Below are positions 62,134-64,000 of a stretch of DNA of 64,000 bases, piece after piece. Under the pieces are notes generated by a model. That model was not told the origin of the DNA. It did not search any database and saw only the letters and a list, made by a program, of their open reading frames with translations. The position numbers and the translations under genes are program-made. The stretch spans positions 1 through 64,000 of the forward strand of contig NZ_KV827677.1 of assembly GCF_001836165.1 (NCBI RefSeq), read 5' to 3'. The stretch is from Corynebacterium sp. HMSC036D02 (GTDB taxonomy: Bacteria > Actinomycetota > Actinomycetes > Mycobacteriales > Mycobacteriaceae). Numbering within the stretch: position 1 is the first letter of the stretch; every line of letters starts with the position of its first letter.

Positions 62134-62649
62134 TTGACGGACACCACTAATCATGATGACGCGCAGCAGCGCCAGCTGGAGCCTGACACACCCATCGACG
62201 AAGTCAGCCTCGAGCGCATAGCGGAAATCTTTGAGTCAGAGGGCCTGGAATACCGCATCGAAGAGCAGAAGACCCAGGACGGCCAGACGGTCAACCTTTT
62301 GCGCACCGGCTTCTCCAACGCCGCCATAGCCTTCCAGCTGGTTGGTTCCTCCCTCATCGTCGATTCCGTATGGCGCGGCTCTGTCCCCGCCTCCGAAGGC
62401 CCTGCGTTGCTCATGCACATCAATGCCTGGAACCAGGACCACTTCACGCCGACGTTCCGCTTCTTCGAGGCACCAGACAACGCTTTGGCGGTCTCGGGTG
62501 CGCGTGATCTGGACGTGACGCATGGTGCATCCCGCAACCAGCTCGGCGCGTTCGTCATGTCCACCCTGGATGCCGTGTTGCAGTCCTTCGAGTGGATTGA
62601 ACAGCAGTACCCGCAGCTCGTCACCTGGAAGGAGCACAACCATGACTAA
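62134..62649 (+). CDS. YbjN-domain protein 1
   Basis: The 171-residue protein starts at a TTG (MTDTTNHDD) and has one YbjN domain, an alpha-beta fold like type III secretion chaperones. Segments such as ISLERIAEIFESEGLEYRI, LRTGFSNAAIAFQLVGSSL and LLMHINAWNQDHFTPTFRF fit. The C-terminal LGAFVMSTLDAVLQSFEWIEQQYP is shared with gene 3. Function is unknown; YbjN proteins are implicated in stress responses in E. coli. It overlaps the next gene by 8 bp. Confidence 0.82.
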   Translation: MTDTTNHDDAQQRQLEPDTPIDEVSLERIAEIFESEGLEYRIEEQKTQDGQTVNLLRTGFSNAAIAFQLVGSSLIVDSVWRGSVPASEGPALLMHINAWNQDHFTPTFRFFEAPDNALAVSGARDLDVTHGASRNQLGAFVMSTLDAVLQSFEWIEQQYPQLVTWKEHNHD

Positions 62650-63163
62650 TCCGACAACGCCTACCGCCGAGGATCCGCACGCACTACCAGAGGTCACCCT
62701 CGACCGCATCATCGAGGCAATGAAGACCTTCGACATCGAACTCGAGCCGGTCACCGGTCGCGACGACGCCGCTACAGCAAACCTCAACGGTCTGCCGTGC
62801 ATGTTCGCCGTGCTGGAGAGCGTCGCCATCGTGCGTTGCGATGTACCAACGGACGTCAACTACGCCAAAGCTGACGCAGGCCTTTTCCTGGCAGCCAACC
62901 AGATTAACTCCGTGGCCGTGGGTGCCCGCGCAGTGATCGCGGACTTCGACGGCATGCTCCTCGTACGCACCGAGGCTGACATTCCTTGCGCGGCCGGTAT
63001 GACCGATGAACAACTCGCAGCCGCCCTACGCGCCTCCGTGGACGGCGTCATCAACGCCCAGAACGCCATGGTCGCCGCTGCCGAAGAAATGGCCAAGCTC
63101 GGTTCCGAGTCTGCCGCGCAGGCGGGCGAGGGTGCCGAGGGCGCTCAGGGTGAGCAGCAGTGA
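62642..63163 (+). CDS. YbjN-domain protein 2
   Basis: The 173-residue protein starts at an ATG inside the end of the previous gene, preceded by AAGGAG. VTLDRIIEAMKTFDIELEPV near the N-terminus and a mid-region with FLAANQINSVAVGARAVI follow the YbjN pattern. The tail (about 140-173) is Ala/Glu/Gln rich and probably disordered. It overlaps the next gene by 4 bp (GTGA). No binding partner is identifiable. Confidence 0.78.
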   Translation: MTNPTTPTAEDPHALPEVTLDRIIEAMKTFDIELEPVTGRDDAATANLNGLPCMFAVLESVAIVRCDVPTDVNYAKADAGLFLAANQINSVAVGARAVIADFDGMLLVRTEADIPCAAGMTDEQLAAALRASVDGVINAQNAMVAAAEEMAKLGSESAAQAGEGAEGAQGEQQ

Positions 63164-63696
63164 CCGATCTCCACGTGGTTGAGCCGGTCACCATAGACAG
63201 GTTGGCGCAGTTGTGCGAGCTTATCGACGCCGACTATGCACTCATCGAGGCAACCCCAGAGCCAGAAGACGACGCTGACGCTGGCGCTGCCGCTGCCGCC
63301 GACAGCGCCGAATCCGCGCGCCGCGTGCTGCAGACCGGTGTTCCCCATATCGCAGTGCACTGTGAGCTCGACCCTGAAGGCGAGGTACTCAGCGCCTTCG
63401 CCTCGTGGGAGGGCATTCTTCCGGCACACCTCGAGCCGGAGGTGGCCGCCGTGGTGGCGGAGTTGAACTGGGCCAGCGTTGCGCCCACCCTGAACTTCCT
63501 CGTAGAAGAGGATGCGAAGGGTAACGCGGAGATTCACCTAGGCGCCAACCGTGCCATGGCTGTGGGTGAAGGCCTCTCCTTGGCTCAGCTCGGTCATTTC
63601 CTGCTGAGTTCACTGGCCAGCTTCGCTGAGATCTTCGACATCGTGGCGCAGCGCTTCCCGCTGGCTGTCACCTGGGACAAGGAGGAGCAACCATGA
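63160..63696 (+). CDS. YbjN-like protein 3
   Basis: The 178-residue protein starts at a GTG overlapping the preceding stop. An N-terminal helix VTIDRLAQLCELIDADYALI is followed by an acidic Ala-rich insertion (about 32-48), then a domain with AHLEPEVAAVVAELNWASVAPTLNF and a C-terminal LGHFLLSSLASFAEIFDIVAQRFP, similar to the end of gene 1. It overlaps the next gene by 4 bp (ATGA). Role unknown. Confidence 0.75.
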   Translation: MTDLHVVEPVTIDRLAQLCELIDADYALIEATPEPEDDADAGAAAAADSAESARRVLQTGVPHIAVHCELDPEGEVLSAFASWEGILPAHLEPEVAAVVAELNWASVAPTLNFLVEEDAKGNAEIHLGANRAMAVGEGLSLAQLGHFLLSSLASFAEIFDIVAQRFPLAVTWDKEEQP

Positions 63697-64000
63697 GCCA
63701 GGACTGGAACCAGAACCAGAACACAACCGCCAGTTCCGATCCTTTCGACATTCTCTCCGGATCACCGCTGCCAGCCGTCGACCGGGACCGCGTGTTGAGC
63801 GTGCTCAACGGCGCCGAGCTGGATATGGCGGCCACCGCGCATCCTGAGGACGCGACAAGCGTAGTTGCCCGCCTTAACGACCTTGACTGGGTCATCACCG
63901 TGGAGGAGGGCCTCGTGCGCATCGAGAGCGTACTGTCCACACAGCTCGACGCTGACATGCTCCCCATCTTCCATGTCCTCTGCAACGAGTTCAATGCGGG
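63693..64000 (+). CDS. YbjN-like protein 4, N-terminal part (3' end outside window)
   Basis: The ATG at 63693 overlaps the stop of the preceding gene (ATGA), with AAGGAGG upstream. The 102 visible codons run past the window edge. After about 25 polar residues, LPAVDRDRVLSVLNGAELDM and LPIFHVLCNEFNAG resemble the other three proteins of the cluster, so a fourth YbjN-like protein is inferred. Length and end are unknown. Confidence 0.7.
   Translation, partial: MSQDWNQNQNTTASSDPFDILSGSPLPAVDRDRVLSVLNGAELDMAATAHPEDATSVVARLNDLDWVITVEEGLVRIESVLSTQLDADMLPIFHVLCNEFNA

Overview
This 64 kb window is chromosomal core sequence from a high-GC actinobacterium, almost certainly a Corynebacterium. The inference rests on gene order and content. 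A sufR-BDCS-sufU-sufT operon lies back to back with a MptB-type mannosyltransferase gene, followed by ABC exporter, ctaA, qor, ctaB and tkt-tal-zwf-opcA-pgl. Then come secG-tpiA-pgk-gap, whiA-yvcK-rapZ-uvrC, the rib genes, and a long fmt/def/priA/metK/coaBC/rpoZ/gmk/mihF/pyr block. The same order is known from corynebacteria and mycobacteria. Further support comes from the actinobacterial G6PDH partner OpcA, the actinobacterial IHF (mIHF), a PriA without a Walker A motif, a perfect McbR-type operator (TAGAC-N6-GTCTA) before metK, and many leaderless-looking starts. I saw no tRNA, rRNA, CRISPR array, insertion sequence or prophage.

Layout. 1-7.5 kb is the least conserved part: two neighbouring related unknown proteins (the first cut by the window edge), an SDR-like oxidoreductase, an ACT-domain/DUF711 pair, a MerR regulator coupled to a small membrane protein, an unknown helical protein, and an ABC-F ATPase. 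7.5-7.8 kb is non-coding with two strong inverted repeats, one of which could be a structured RNA. 7.8-14.2 kb is the SUF iron-sulfur cluster operon with its repressor. 14.3-21 kb carries the lipoglycan mannosyltransferase, an ABC exporter and haem A biosynthesis (ctaA, ctaB) with a quinone oxidoreductase. 21.3-28 kb is the pentose phosphate operon. 28-31.8 kb holds secG and lower glycolysis. 31.8-32.3 kb is the gap upstream region with tandem terminators and a possible 17-codon ORF. 32.3-45.7 kb holds whiA/yvcK/rapZ/uvrC, riboflavin synthesis with rpe, and rsmB/fmt/def. 45.8-60.6 kb holds priA, metK, coaBC, rpoZ, gmk, mihF and the pyrimidine operon pyrR-B-C-carA-carB-pyrF. 60.7-64 kb, on the plus strand, has a fused SRPBCC/NAD epimerase and four consecutive overlapping YbjN-like genes, the last cut by the window edge.

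The metabolic parts fit together. The pentose phosphate operon supplies NADPH and ribose phosphate; riboflavin and pyrimidine synthesis use pentose phosphates, and rpe heads the rib genes. Regulatory sites that can be read directly include a MerR operator inside a 19-bp promoter spacer, a palindrome at the sufR promoter, a McbR site before metK, and a PyrR-loop-like hairpin next to the pyrR ribosome binding site. No single new system stands out beyond doubt. The best candidates for something undescribed are the structured 96-nt element near 7.6 kb, the SD/terminator/short-ORF arrangement before gap, and the four-gene YbjN cluster.
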